Assembly (NCBI RefSeq): GCF_001046635.1
Contig: NZ_KQ130454.1
Location: 193,501-257,500 of the forward strand
Direction of reading: 5' to 3'
Source of the DNA: Novosphingobium barchaimii LL02
GTDB taxonomy: Bacteria > Pseudomonadota > Alphaproteobacteria > Sphingomonadales > Sphingomonadaceae
Length of the DNA: 64,000 nucleotides
The translations under genes were made by a program, and so were the position numbers. Within the stretch, counting starts at the first letter, position 1; every line of letters starts with the position of its first letter. Under the pieces are notes generated by a model. That model ran no database searches. It had not been told where the DNA came from and worked only from the letters and a program-made list of their open reading frames with translations. This document shows positions 18,171 to 27,572 of this stretch, one piece after another.

Positions 18171-19592
18171 TCACCCTGCCCTCCGCACCTTGATCGCCTC
18201 GGCCAGACCGGCCGCCCACTTGGTGATGTCGCCCGCCCCGAGGCAGACGATCATGTCGCCGGCCTGCACCGTGCCTGCCAGCACATCGGCCAGCGCATCG
18301 GCCCCGGCGATGACCTGCGCGGAACGGTGCCCGCGCGCCTTCATCCCTGCGACCATCTCGGCGCTGTCGACACCCTCGATCGGCTGTTCGCCCGCCGCGT
18401 AGACCGGGGCGGCATAGACCACGTCGGCGTCGTTGAAGGCGCCCTGGAAGTCTTCCATATGGTCGCGCAGGCGCGTGAAACGGTGCGGCTGGACGACGGC
18501 GATCACCCGGTTCGTCACACCCTCGCGCGCGGCGGCAAGCACGGCGCGGATTTCGACCGGGTGGTGGCCGTAGTCGTCGATCACGGTGACACTGCCGCCT
18601 TCCACCGCGACTTCACCGACATTGGTGAAGCGCCGCTTCACGCCCCGGAATTTGGAGAAGCCGGTCTGGATGCAGGAATCAGAGCAGCCCATTTCCACCG
18701 CCACACCCACTGCGGCGAGCGCGTTCTGGACGTTGTGGCGGCCCGGCATCGGCAGTTCGATCCCCTCGATCCGGTGGAAGGTGCCGTCGCGCTGGCGCAG
18801 GGCCACGTCGAAGCGGTTGCCGCCGGGGATCGGGGTCACGTTCTCACCGCGAATGTCGGCCTGGGCGGAGAAGCCATAGGTCACCACGCGGCGGTCGCGT
18901 ATCCGGGGGATGATAGCCTGCACTTCCGGGTGGTCGATGCACAGCATCGCCGCGCCGTAGAACGGCACGTTCTCGATGAATTCGACGAACGATTCCTTGA
19001 TCCGGTCGAAGGAACCGTAGTGATCGAGATGCTCGGGATCGATGTTGGTGACGATGGCGATGGTGCCGTCGAGGCGCAGGAACGAACCGTCGCTCTCGTC
19101 GGCCTCGACCACCATCCAGTCCGAGGCGCCGAGGCGCGCGTTCGAGCCGTAGGAATTGATGATGCCGCCGTTGATGACGGTGGGATCGACCCCGCCAGCA
19201 TCAAGCAGCGCGGCGACCATCGAGGTCGTGGTGGTCTTGCCGTGAGTGCCGGCCACCGCAACGGTGTTCTTGAGGCGCATCAGTTCGGCCAGCATCTCGG
19301 CGCGGCGGACCACGGGAATGCGATGTTCGAGAGCGTAGACCACTTCCGGGTTGTCGCGCTTTACCGCCGTGGAGGTGACGACGACCGCCACACCCTCGAC
19401 GTTCTGCGCCACCTGCCCGATCATGACCTTGATCCCGCGTGACCGCAGGCCCTCGACCACATAGCCTTCGGCGATGTCGCTGCCCTGAACCGAATAGCCC
19501 AGGTTGTGCATGACCTCGGCGATGCCGGACATGCCGATGCCGCCGATGCCGACGAAGTGAATCGTCCCGATGTCGGTGCCGACGCCCTTCAC
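18171..19592 (-). CDS. murC: UDP-N-acetylmuramate--L-alanine ligase
   Basis: This Mur ligase adds L-Ala to UDP-MurNAc, cytosolic, 473 residues. N-terminal Rossmann-like domain [24 protein letters not shown]-loop [14 protein letters not shown] (about residue 115); central residues [10 protein letters not shown] and [14 protein letters not shown]-terminal domain with [20 protein letters not shown] and [10 protein letters not shown]. All invariant ligase residues appear present. The start [13 protein letters not shown] is the first Met of the frame. It is flanked on both sides by repeat elements, so unlike its neighbours it is not overlap-coupled. Confidence 0.97.
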   Translation of the reverse strand: MKGVGTDIGTIHFVGIGGIGMSGIAEVMHNLGYSVQGSDIAEGYVVEGLRSRGIKVMIGQVAQNVEGVAVVVTSTAVKRDNPEVVYALEHRIPVVRRAEMLAELMRLKNTVAVAGTHGKTTTTSMVAALLDAGGVDPTVINGGIINSYGSNARLGASDWMVVEADESDGSFLRLDGTIAIVTNIDPEHLDHYGSFDRIKESFVEFIENVPFYGAAMLCIDHPEVQAIIPRIRDRRVVTYGFSAQADIRGENVTPIPGGNRFDVALRQRDGTFHRIEGIELPMPGRHNVQNALAAVGVAVEMGCSDSCIQTGFSKFRGVKRRFTNVGEVAVEGGSVTVIDDYGHHPVEIRAVLAAAREGVTNRVIAVVQPHRFTRLRDHMEDFQGAFNDADVVYAAPVYAAGEQPIEGVDSAEMVAGMKARGHRSAQVIAGADALADVLAGTVQAGDMIVCLGAGDITKWAAGLAEAIKVRRAG

Positions 19593-19614
19593 TTTGAAAC
19601 CTCGCGCTTGAACC

Positions 19615-19697
19615 CATGCTTCGACAAGCTCAGCATGAGCGGGGAATTATAACTGATAAGAACCAAGGTCCGCTCATCCTGAGCTTGTCGAAGGATC
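19615..19697. repeat. REP-like hairpin repeat element 4 (two inverted units) between murG and murC
   Basis: The head unit has flanks CATGC/GCATG around TTCGACAAGCTCA (about 19615-19637); the inverted tail unit has GATCC/GGATG flanks (about 19671-19697). The spacer is AT-richer than its surroundings. It fills the gap between murG and murC and overlaps the last bases of murG. Confidence 0.92.
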
Positions 19698-20955
19698 ACT
19701 GCGCAGTCTCCCGCGCCAAAGCCTCACCGCCCTGCGGAGCGGCGGCCTTTTCCATTCGGATCACGTCCATGATCGGGGCCGCGCCAAAGCTCTCGACCAG
19801 ATCGGCGAGGTCCTTCGCGGCGTTCGGGTAGCCGCAGTTCCATGCCGCATGGGCCGCATTGGCCAGCGTATCGGGGTGCTGTGCGATGGCCTGAATCTGC
19901 AGGCACAGGTCCTTGGCCATCTGCTGGTGGATTTCCGACTGCTTCGAGAGCAGCACGTTGCGCTTGTCGCCCTTGTAGTGGTCCGGCTCCTCAGTGGTGA
20001 TCGCCGGTTGGCGGATCACGCGCGCGCCGCCCGCCGCAACAATCTCACGCGCGTTGGCGGTCTGGTGATCGTCGGTCGCATAAGGCAGCGGGATGAGGAT
20101 CGCGGGACGGCCCACGCCCGTCAGCTCGGCAATCGTCGAGGCGCCGGAGCGGCCAACGAACAGGTGCGCGCCCGCGAGCCGGTCAGCCATGTCCTCGAAA
20201 TAGGTCGCCAGCTCGGCCGGAATGCCGTGCGAGGCATAACGCTGGCGAACGCCTTCGATGTCCTCGGGGCGGCATTGCTGAATGACCTGAAGGCGCGAAC
20301 GCAGCGCGGGTGGCAGCATCGCCAGCCCCTCGGGCACGATCTGCGAAAGCACCCGCGCGCCCTGGCTGCCGCCGGTGACGAGGATGCGCAGCAGGCTGTC
20401 TTCCGAGAACTCGGGAAAAGGCCGGTCGCGCAGGGTCAACACTTCCTCGCGCACCGGATTGCCGACCAGCGTGACCTTGGCATCGAGCGACGGATCGAGC
20501 CGGTCCGTGCGCTCGCTGGAGGTGGCGATGGCATTCACGCGCTTGGCGAAGTAGCGGTTCACCCGGCCCAGCACGGCGTTCTGTTCATGCAGCACGGTCG
20601 GCAGCTTCGCCGCGCGCGCCGCCAGCAGCGTGGGGAGCGCGGGATAGCCGCCGAAACCGACGACGGCGGTAGGCTCGAACGTATCGAACAGGCGCAGCGC
20701 CATGCGGCGGCCCTCCAGTACGCCCAGCGCGCCCTTGATCCAGCCCAGCGGGTTTTTACCCGCGATCCGGCCGGCGGGCAGGATGTGGGCGGGCAGGTAG
20801 TCGGGCTTGCCGGGGATCGCGGCCCCGCGCTCATCCGTCACCAGGGCGACATGGTGGCCGCGGGCGTGCAGTTCGGCCGCCAGCGCGAAAGCGGGGATGA
20901 GGTGTCCGCCGGTCCCGCCCGCAGCGAGGACATAATGGCGGGAAACCAGGCTCAT
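19696..20955 (-). CDS. murG: Undecaprenyldiphospho-muramoylpentapeptide beta-N-acetylglucosaminyltransferase
   Basis: This GT28 glycosyltransferase converts lipid I to lipid II at the inner face of the membrane, 419 residues. N-terminal G loop YVLAAGGTGGHLIPAFALAAEL; FGGYPALPTLLAARAAKLPTVLHEQNAVLGRVNR; C-terminal domain with ILVTGGSQGARVLSQIVP and the nucleotide-sugar site HLFVGRSGASTIAELTGVGRPAILIPLPYATDDHQTANA. It is longer than E. coli MurG by about 60 residues, mainly in the C-terminal helical tail. The ATG overlaps the ftsW stop as ATGA. Confidence 0.97.
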   Translation of the reverse strand: MSLVSRHYVLAAGGTGGHLIPAFALAAELHARGHHVALVTDERGAAIPGKPDYLPAHILPAGRIAGKNPLGWIKGALGVLEGRRMALRLFDTFEPTAVVGFGGYPALPTLLAARAAKLPTVLHEQNAVLGRVNRYFAKRVNAIATSSERTDRLDPSLDAKVTLVGNPVREEVLTLRDRPFPEFSEDSLLRILVTGGSQGARVLSQIVPEGLAMLPPALRSRLQVIQQCRPEDIEGVRQRYASHGIPAELATYFEDMADRLAGAHLFVGRSGASTIAELTGVGRPAILIPLPYATDDHQTANAREIVAAGGARVIRQPAITTEEPDHYKGDKRNVLLSKQSEIHQQMAKDLCLQIQAIAQHPDTLANAAHAAWNCGYPNAAKDLADLVESFGAAPIMDVIRMEKAAAPQGGEALARETAQ

Positions 20956-22148
20956 TGCGACTCTCCGATAGCGCGCAGCGAAAACTTCTCGCGCTTGATG
21001 AAGGGGTTGCGCCGGGTGACGGCGAGCAGCAGCCCCATGCTGAGGCACATCGCCACGGTGGACGAACCGCCGTAGCTGATGAGCGGCAGGGTCATGCCCT
21101 TGGAGGGGAACAGCTGCAGGTTGACGAGGATGTTGATGAACGCCTGCCCGCCGAACTGCGCGGCGAAGCCCGATGCGGCCAGCACCGTGAACAGGTCCTC
21201 CTCCTCCACCAGCCGCAGGATCACGCGGGTCAGGATGGCAAGGTAGAGGATCACGATGATCATGCAGGCAAGCAGTCCGAATTCCTCGCCAATTACCGAA
21301 AAGATGTAGTCGGTATGCGCTTCCGGCAGGGCCAGCTTGCGCGTGCCCATCCAGAAGCCCAGGCCAGTCCAGCCGCCGTTGAGGATCGTGCGCTGGGCAA
21401 GGTCCACCTGGTCGAACGCGGTGCCGCCGAACAGGAAGTTGTCGATGCGGTTGCGGCCGTTGTCATAGGTGAAATACATCAGGACAAGGCCCGCGATCCC
21501 TGCCCCGAAGAACATGCCGATACGTTTCAGCTCGATCCCCGACAGCAAGATCAGCACCAGGAAGGCGCCGGAAAACAGCATCGTTGAACCAAAGTCCGGC
21601 TGCAGCATCAGCAGCGCGCCCAGCAGGCCCATCAGGCCGAAGCAGAGGCCCACCACCGGAATGTTCGGATCGCGCGCGCGCCAGGAGAGTATCCAGGCCA
21701 GCAGGATCGGGAAGCCGCACTTGAGGAATTCCGACGGCTGGAGCGAGATGCCGAAGCGCAGCCAGCGCTTGGCGCCGTTCACTTCCGACCCGACCAGCGG
21801 CACCAGCACCAGCGCGACCAGCATCGCTCCGCCCAGCAGGATACCGAACCGGCGCGCATTGTCTTTGGTCAGCGTTGACGCCCAGAACATCGCGATCAGA
21901 CCGATGATCTGCCAGCGCATATGCAGGTAGAAAAAGTGAAGCTGGGACAGCCTTTCAGCCGAAGTCGACAGGCGCCGCGCGCTTGCAGGCGAACCCGCCG
22001 CCACGGCCACCGCCCCGATCGCCATGAGGATCAGCACGAGAACCAGCGTCGTGCGGTCGATCTCCTGCCACCAGATCGCAAGCTGGCTGCGCCGGTTGCG
22101 ATTGTAGCGCTGCGAGGCCGCGGCAGGATTGGGAGCGATGGTCGCCAT
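20952..22148 (-). CDS. ftsW: Septal peptidoglycan glycosyltransferase FtsW
   Basis: This SEDS-family lipid II polymerase works with FtsI at the septum, 398 residues, about ten transmembrane helices. A cytosolic basic N-terminus (SQRYNRNRRSQLAIWWQEID) precedes the first helix. SEDS motifs: VNGAKRWLRFGISLQPSEFLK, the periplasmic catalytic-loop region, the EAHTDYIFSVIGEEFGLLAC block, and the C-terminal FPSKGMTLPLISYGGSST. It overlaps murD by one base (TGATG) and murG by ATGA. Confidence 0.97.
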   Translation of the reverse strand: MATIAPNPAAASQRYNRNRRSQLAIWWQEIDRTTLVLVLILMAIGAVAVAAGSPASARRLSTSAERLSQLHFFYLHMRWQIIGLIAMFWASTLTKDNARRFGILLGGAMLVALVLVPLVGSEVNGAKRWLRFGISLQPSEFLKCGFPILLAWILSWRARDPNIPVVGLCFGLMGLLGALLMLQPDFGSTMLFSGAFLVLILLSGIELKRIGMFFGAGIAGLVLMYFTYDNGRNRIDNFLFGGTAFDQVDLAQRTILNGGWTGLGFWMGTRKLALPEAHTDYIFSVIGEEFGLLACMIIVILYLAILTRVILRLVEEEDLFTVLAASGFAAQFGGQAFINILVNLQLFPSKGMTLPLISYGGSSTVAMCLSMGLLLAVTRRNPFIKREKFSLRAIGESQ

Positions 22149-23509
22149 CAGGCCTGTCCTTCCCGAGGCACGCTGCCGCCGATTTCGAGGAGCGCCTCGA
22201 CGATCTGGCGAAAGGCCTGCCCGCGTGCTTCGTAATCGCGGAACTGGTCGAAACTGGCGCAGGCGGGAGAAAGCATGACGACATCGCCCGGCTTTGCGGC
22301 AGCCATGGCCTCACGGATCGCCTCGGCCATCATCTCGGAATTGTGGACGGGAATGTGCGGCGCCAGGATCTCGGCAAAACGCGGCCCGGCATCCCCGATG
22401 GTATAGGCAGCCGCGATGTTGCCGAAGAACGGCGCGCATTCGTCGAGGTTGTCGCCCTTGGGCAGGCCGCCGAGAATCCAGTGAATGCGAGGGTGAGGCG
22501 CAGGGGGGAAAGCGGCGATGGCAGGCGCGGTCGAGGCCGGGTTGGTCGCCTTGCTGTCATTGATGTAAGTGACGCCGTTCGCCTCGGCCACGCGTTCCAT
22601 GCGGTGGGGCAGGCCGCTGAACGTGCGCAGCGCCTTGCGCCACTGCGGCTTCTTGATCCCCAGCGCCTCGACGATGGCCACGGCCACGGCGGCGTTCTGG
22701 AGATTGTGTGGCCCCTGCAGCGAAGGCCATTCCTTCTGGAGCGGCAGCAGGTCTGCGCCGTCGACCATCCGCACGAGTCCCGGCGCCCTGCGCGCGGCTT
22801 CGATGTGGGCGATGGCGCGCGTCTCGCGGTCGCCGGTGCCGAAGGCGGCGCTGCGCCCTGCACCCTGCATCGCAAACAGGCGCGCCTTGGAGGCGGCGTA
22901 AGCCTCGAACCCATCGTAGCGATCGAGGTGGTCCGGGGTGATGTTGAGGAGGGCCGTCACGTCGCAGTCGAGGCTGTAGGTCAGGTCGATCTGGTAGCTC
23001 GACAATTCCAGTACGTAGACGCCGCCTGCCGGAAGTGGCTCGGTGGCCAGCACCGGCACGCCGATGTTGCCGCCCACGCGCGAGGTCACGCCCGCGCATT
23101 CCAGCACGTGCTGGACGAGCGAGGTGGTGGTCGACTTGCCGTTGGTGCCGGTGATGCCGACGACGCGGTGCGCGGGAAGGTTGCCCCGAGCCAGCGCGAA
23201 CAGCTCGATGTCGCCGATCACCGGCACGCCGGCGCGGGCGGCGGACTCGGCGATGGGATGGCGGTTGAGCGGAACGCCCGGCGAGACGACGACGCCGTCA
23301 TAGCCGGTCAGGTCTGCGGCGACGGGATCGGTCAGTTCGACCTTGCCGCAGTCGGTCCATTCGCACAGCTGCTGACGCGCTTCGTCACGGCTGTCCCAGG
23401 CCATGACGTGCGCCCCGCTCTCCACCAGCGTCGTGGCAGCGGTCAGCCCGGAGCGGGCAAGGCCGAGGACCGCGAAGCGCTTGCCGGCAAAGACGGGGGA
23501 GACGATCAT
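22148..23509 (-). CDS. murD: UDP-N-acetylmuramoylalanine--D-glutamate ligase
   Basis: This Mur ligase adds D-Glu, cytosolic, 453 residues. Rossmann-like N-terminus FAVLGLARSGLTAATTLVESG; P-loop VGITGTNGKSTTTSLVQHVL (about residue 115); LELSSYQIDLTYSLDCDVTALLNITPDHLDRYDG; C-terminal VTYINDSKATNPASTAPAIAAFPPAPHPRIHWILGG and LSPACASFDQFRDYEARGQAF. Thirteen nucleotides separate it from the mraY stop. Its TGA is shared with the ftsW ATG. Confidence 0.97.
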   Translation of the reverse strand: MIVSPVFAGKRFAVLGLARSGLTAATTLVESGAHVMAWDSRDEARQQLCEWTDCGKVELTDPVAADLTGYDGVVVSPGVPLNRHPIAESAARAGVPVIGDIELFALARGNLPAHRVVGITGTNGKSTTTSLVQHVLECAGVTSRVGGNIGVPVLATEPLPAGGVYVLELSSYQIDLTYSLDCDVTALLNITPDHLDRYDGFEAYAASKARLFAMQGAGRSAAFGTGDRETRAIAHIEAARRAPGLVRMVDGADLLPLQKEWPSLQGPHNLQNAAVAVAIVEALGIKKPQWRKALRTFSGLPHRMERVAEANGVTYINDSKATNPASTAPAIAAFPPAPHPRIHWILGGLPKGDNLDECAPFFGNIAAAYTIGDAGPRFAEILAPHIPVHNSEMMAEAIREAMAAAKPGDVVMLSPACASFDQFRDYEARGQAFRQIVEALLEIGGSVPREGQA

Positions 23510-23522
23510 GCGCCGATCGCCC

Positions 23523-24593
23523 TCATCGCAGCTTCAGTGTAGCGAGGCCAAGCACCGCGAGGACGATAGAGATGATCCAGAAGCGGATCACAACGGTCGA
23601 TTCGTGCCAGCCCTTCTGCTCGAAGTGGTGGTGGATCGGCGCCATGCGGAAAACGCGGCGGCCGGTGCGCTTGAACCAGAAGACCTGGATGATCACCGAC
23701 ACCGCTTCCAGCACGAACAGCCCGCCGACGATGGCCAGCACGATCTCATGGTGCGCGGCGACGGCGATGCAGCCAAGGGCCCCGCCCAGCGCAAGGCTGC
23801 CGGTATCGCCCATGAAGACGGCGGCAGGCGGCGCGTTGAACCACAGGAAGGCAAGGCCCGCCCCCATGATCCCGGCGCAGAATATCGCCAGTTCACCCGC
23901 GCGCGGAACGTGCGGAATGCCCAGATAGGTCGCATAGTCGACGCGGCCGGCAAGGTAGCAGATGATCGCGAACGTGCCCGCCGCGATGATCACGGGCATC
24001 GTCGCAAGACCGTCGAGGCCGTCGGTCAGGTTCACCGCATTGCCCGCGCCCACGATCACCACGGCGGCGAACACGTAGTAGAACGGGCCGAGCGGAATGT
24101 ACCGGCCCGACAGGAACGGCACATAGAGGTTGGTGTTGAGCTGGCTGACGATGATGTAAGAAGCGATGCCCGCGACGATGAATTCAAGCAGCAGGCGCAC
24201 TTTGCTGGAGAGGCCGGCATGGTGCCGCTTGGTCACCTTGTCGTAGTCGTCAAGGAAACCAATGATCCCGAAACCCACCGTCACGGCCACGCAGGCCCAG
24301 ACGAACGGATTCGTCATGTCCATGAACAGCAGCATGGTGACGATCAGCGAAGTCAGGATCATCAGGCCGCCCATGGTCGGCGTACCGCGCTTGGCGAGGT
24401 GGGTTTGCGGGCCGTCCTCGCGGATCGGCTGGCCCTTGCCCTGCCGGATTCGCAGCATGTTGATGAACTTGGGGCCGATGATCAGGCCGATCACCAGCGC
24501 GGTCATCAGCGCCGCGCCCGAACGGAACGTCTGGTAGCGGAAGAGGTTGGACAGTCCCTCGTAGTGGAACCATTCTGCAATGAGATACAACAT
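23523..24593 (-). CDS. mraY: Phospho-N-acetylmuramoyl-pentapeptide-transferase
   Basis: This polytopic transferase moves phospho-MurNAc-pentapeptide to undecaprenyl phosphate, giving lipid I, at the inner membrane. It has 356 residues and about ten helices. Hallmarks: [20 protein letters not shown] near residue 70, the catalytic acidic cluster FLDDYDKV and [25 protein letters not shown], and the C-terminal [25 protein letters not shown] with the HHH triad. It lies 17 nt after the murF stop. Confidence 0.98.
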   Translation of the reverse strand: MLYLIAEWFHYEGLSNLFRYQTFRSGAALMTALVIGLIIGPKFINMLRIRQGKGQPIREDGPQTHLAKRGTPTMGGLMILTSLIVTMLLFMDMTNPFVWACVAVTVGFGIIGFLDDYDKVTKRHHAGLSSKVRLLLEFIVAGIASYIIVSQLNTNLYVPFLSGRYIPLGPFYYVFAAVVIVGAGNAVNLTDGLDGLATMPVIIAAGTFAIICYLAGRVDYATYLGIPHVPRAGELAIFCAGIMGAGLAFLWFNAPPAAVFMGDTGSLALGGALGCIAVAAHHEIVLAIVGGLFVLEAVSVIIQVFWFKRTGRRVFRMAPIHHHFEQKGWHESTVVIRFWIISIVLAVLGLATLKLR

Positions 24594-24610
24594 CTTGCGG
24601 GGATTAACCC

Positions 24611-26104
24611 CTACCCTTCCTGCTTGCTGAGCGCGGTCACGAGAGCTGACAGACCTACCGAATTCGAGCCTTTGACGAGGATGGCATCATCCCGCTGCAG
24701 CCCGAACGCGCGCAAGGTTTCGACAGCTTCCCGCACGCTTGGGCAATGCGCGAAGGGCGCGGTTTTGCCAAGGTCGGACGCGCCGGATTTCCCCAATTCC
24801 GCCGCTAACGCTGCCATTTCCTCGCCCACCAGCAGGGCGTAGTCGACGCCTGCATCGCGGATCGGCTCGGCCAGCGCGGCGTGATAGTCGGGGCCGTGGC
24901 TGCCCAGTTCCTTCATCGCGCCCAGAACGGCGATTCGCCGGCGCGCCGGCGTGCGGCCCAGCTGCGCCAGCGTGGCCCGCATCGAGGCCGGATTGGCGTT
25001 GTAGCTTTCGTCGATCAGCAGGGCCTTGCGCTGCCCCTGCGCATCCGGCTCGCCGCCCTCGACGTCGATTTCCACACGGGCGCCGCGGCCGGGCATTCCG
25101 CCCATCTCGGCCAGCGCGACACCGGCAGCGCCCAGGTCGCCCTTGACGGCGCGCACCGCCGCCATGACGGCCAGCGAGTTGATGACCTGATGCTCACCCG
25201 GCGCGGCGACGGTGTAACACACGCGCCGGTCGCCCATGTCGACGGTGACGAGCGAGCCGCCGCCGATCGCGGGCACCGTGTCGAGCAGCCGCACGTCGGC
25301 ATCGGCGGCCTTGCCGAACGAGACGACCGTCGCCCCGCAGGCCAGCGCGCCTTCGCGCAGGCGCGCATAGTGCGGGCTGTCGATGGGAATGACGGCGGTG
25401 CCGCCTTCTTCCAGCCCCTGGAAAATCTCGGCCTTGGCGTCGGCGATGGCCTCTTCCGAGCCGAGCATCTCGATGTGCGCGGGCGCGATCGTGGTGATGA
25501 CGGCAACGTGCGGACGGACCTGACGGGTCAGCGCGGCGATCTCGCCCGCGTGGTTCATGCCCATCTCGAACACGCCGAAGCGGCTGCGGCCGGGCATCCG
25601 GGCCAGGCTGAGCGGCACGCCGACGTGGTTGTTGTAGCTCTTGACCGAGCGGTGCGCATCGCCCCGGCTGGAACGGTCGAGCGCGGCGAAGATCATTTCC
25701 TTCACGCCGGTCTTGCCGACCGATCCGGTGACGCCGATCACCGGACCGCGAGCGCGGGCGCGCGCAGCGGCGCCAAGGCGCTCCAGCGCTTCCATGGTAT
25801 CGGCAACGAGGATGTGCGGGCCGTCCACCGGGCGGTCAACCACCACCGCGGCTGCGCCCTTGGCAAAGGCCATCTCGACGAAGCGGTGGCCGTCCATGGT
25901 CTCGCCCTTGAGCGCGAAGAACAAGTCGCCGGGCTGGACGTCGCGGCTGTCGATTTCGACGCCCGAGACGGTGAATTCGCCGCCCGGCGCTCCGTGCACT
26001 TCGCCTTTCACGGCGCGCGCGATGGCGCCTGCGTCCCACAGGACGTGAAGGTTATCCTCTGCCGCATCGAGGGGCCAATCGAGGATCCGGGCAACAGCTA
26101 CCAT
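24611..26104 (-). CDS. murF: UDP-N-acetylmuramoyl-tripeptide--D-alanyl-D-alanine ligase
   Basis: This enzyme adds the D-Ala-D-Ala made by Ddl to the stem tripeptide, cytosolic, 497 residues. N-terminal domain [30 protein letters not shown]-loop [18 protein letters not shown], in which Gly replaces the second Thr/Ser often seen after the Lys; [39 protein letters not shown]-terminal [21 protein letters not shown] and [10 protein letters not shown]. The start [10 protein letters not shown] lies 7 nt after murE; the frame runs 54 codons further upstream into murE and was rejected. Confidence 0.97.
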   Translation of the reverse strand: MVAVARILDWPLDAAEDNLHVLWDAGAIARAVKGEVHGAPGGEFTVSGVEIDSRDVQPGDLFFALKGETMDGHRFVEMAFAKGAAAVVVDRPVDGPHILVADTMEALERLGAAARARARGPVIGVTGSVGKTGVKEMIFAALDRSSRGDAHRSVKSYNNHVGVPLSLARMPGRSRFGVFEMGMNHAGEIAALTRQVRPHVAVITTIAPAHIEMLGSEEAIADAKAEIFQGLEEGGTAVIPIDSPHYARLREGALACGATVVSFGKAADADVRLLDTVPAIGGGSLVTVDMGDRRVCYTVAAPGEHQVINSLAVMAAVRAVKGDLGAAGVALAEMGGMPGRGARVEIDVEGGEPDAQGQRKALLIDESYNANPASMRATLAQLGRTPARRRIAVLGAMKELGSHGPDYHAALAEPIRDAGVDYALLVGEEMAALAAELGKSGASDLGKTAPFAHCPSVREAVETLRAFGLQRDDAILVKGSNSVGLSALVTALSKQEG

Positions 26105-26111
26105 CGTCGTT

Positions 26112-27572
26112 CTACCTTCCCAGCGAGCCAGCCATTTCCCTGGCCACGGTGACATCGTCGAATGGCAGCACGCGCATATTGTCGCCGCTGCCGATGATTT
26201 GCCCCTGTTCGTGCCCCTTGCCGGCGATGAGGACCACGTCCCCCGCCCCGGCCTCGGCGACGGCAAGGCGGATCGCCTCTCGCCTGTCGCCCACTTCCCG
26301 CGCCCCTGCCGCCATGCCCGCCAACACCATGGCGCGGATGGCGGCGGGGTCTTCCCCGCGCGGATTGTCGTCGGTGACGATGGCGAGGTCTGCCCCCTCG
26401 CTCGCCACCCGGCCCATTTCAGGCCGCTTGCCCTGGTCCCGGTCGCCGCCGGCGCCGAAGACCGTAATCAGCTTGCCCGTGACATGCGGCCGAAGCGCGG
26501 CAATCGCCGCCTCCAGAGCATCGGGCGTATGCGCATAATCGACATAGACCGGCGCGCCCGAAGGCGTGATCGCCGCCCGCTCGATGCGCCCGCGCACCGT
26601 GACGAGACGCTTCATCGCATCGAACGTCAGGTGTTCGTCGCCGCCGCAAACCAGCACCAACCCCGCCGCGACAAGCGCGTTGGCGGACTGATAAGCGCCG
26701 ATCAGCGGCAGGTCGATCAAGCGCGCCTTGCCGAGGTATTCGATCTCCAGCTTCTGGCCCAGTCCGGTCGGCGTGCGGCTGACGAGGCGGATATCCGCGC
26801 CCTTCGCGCCTACCGTGAACACCTTGAGACCGCGCGCTTTCGCGTGGGCAATCGCCTTGTCCGACCAGGCATCGTCCGCCCAGACCACTGCGGAACCGCC
26901 GTCAATCACCACTTCGTCGAACAGGCGCATCTTTGCGGTGAAGTATTCGTCCATCGTCGCGTGATAATCGAGATGGTCGCGGCTGAGGTTGGTGAAGGCG
27001 CCCGCAACCACGCGCGGCCCCTCGCTGCGGAACTGCGACAACCCGTGGCTCGATGCCTCGTAGGCAACGTGCGTCACGCCTTCGCGCGCCAGGCCGGAGA
27101 GGTTGGCGAGGAACGTGGCGATGTCCGGCGTGGTCAGTCCGGTCGAGACGGTCTCGTCGCTGGTGGTGACGCCCAGCGTCCCGATGGAGGCGGCGCGCTG
27201 GCCGGCCATGCGCCAGATCTGGCGGACCAGTTCGACCGTGGAGGTCTTGCCGTTGGTCCCGGTCACCGCCACCAGCGTTTCGGGCACAGGCGCGAAGAAC
27301 GGCGCGGCAAGGCGTGCGAACAGGCGGCGCGGCTCGGCATCGGCGAAGTGGATCGCGCCTTCGACCACGGCGTCCGGGTGCGCGACCACGGCCACGGCCC
27401 CCGCCTTCACGGCAGCGGCTATATAGTCCTCGCCGTTGAAGCGCGCGCCGCGAAAGGCCCCGAACACGGTGCCGGGTGCCACCTTGCGGTGGTCGATGGC
27501 AAAGCCGGTCACGTTGGCGTCGGCGCCTGCCGGGGCGATGCCGGCGGCGGCGCACAGCGCGTTCAGTTTCAT
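26112..27572 (-). CDS. murE: UDP-MurNAc-tripeptide synthetase (meso-DAP adding)
   Basis: This Mur ligase adds the third stem residue, 486 residues. N-terminal VTGFAIDHRKVAPGTVFGAFRGARFNGEDYI; P-loop VAVTGTNGKTSTVELV (about residue 105); YEASSHGLSQFR; NLSRDHLDYHATMDEYF with the region of the carbamylated Lys; C-terminal VDYAHTPDALEAAIAALRP. The specificity motif DNPRGEDP indicates meso-diaminopimelate, as expected for Gram-negatives. The start was set to the ATG overlapping the ftsI stop (ATGA); the open frame extends 187 codons upstream inside ftsI and is an artefact. Confidence 0.97.
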   Translation of the reverse strand: MKLNALCAAAGIAPAGADANVTGFAIDHRKVAPGTVFGAFRGARFNGEDYIAAAVKAGAVAVVAHPDAVVEGAIHFADAEPRRLFARLAAPFFAPVPETLVAVTGTNGKTSTVELVRQIWRMAGQRAASIGTLGVTTSDETVSTGLTTPDIATFLANLSGLAREGVTHVAYEASSHGLSQFRSEGPRVVAGAFTNLSRDHLDYHATMDEYFTAKMRLFDEVVIDGGSAVVWADDAWSDKAIAHAKARGLKVFTVGAKGADIRLVSRTPTGLGQKLEIEYLGKARLIDLPLIGAYQSANALVAAGLVLVCGGDEHLTFDAMKRLVTVRGRIERAAITPSGAPVYVDYAHTPDALEAAIAALRPHVTGKLITVFGAGGDRDQGKRPEMGRVASEGADLAIVTDDNPRGEDPAAIRAMVLAGMAAGAREVGDRREAIRLAVAEAGAGDVVLIAGKGHEQGQIIGSGDNMRVLPFDDVTVAREMAGSLGR

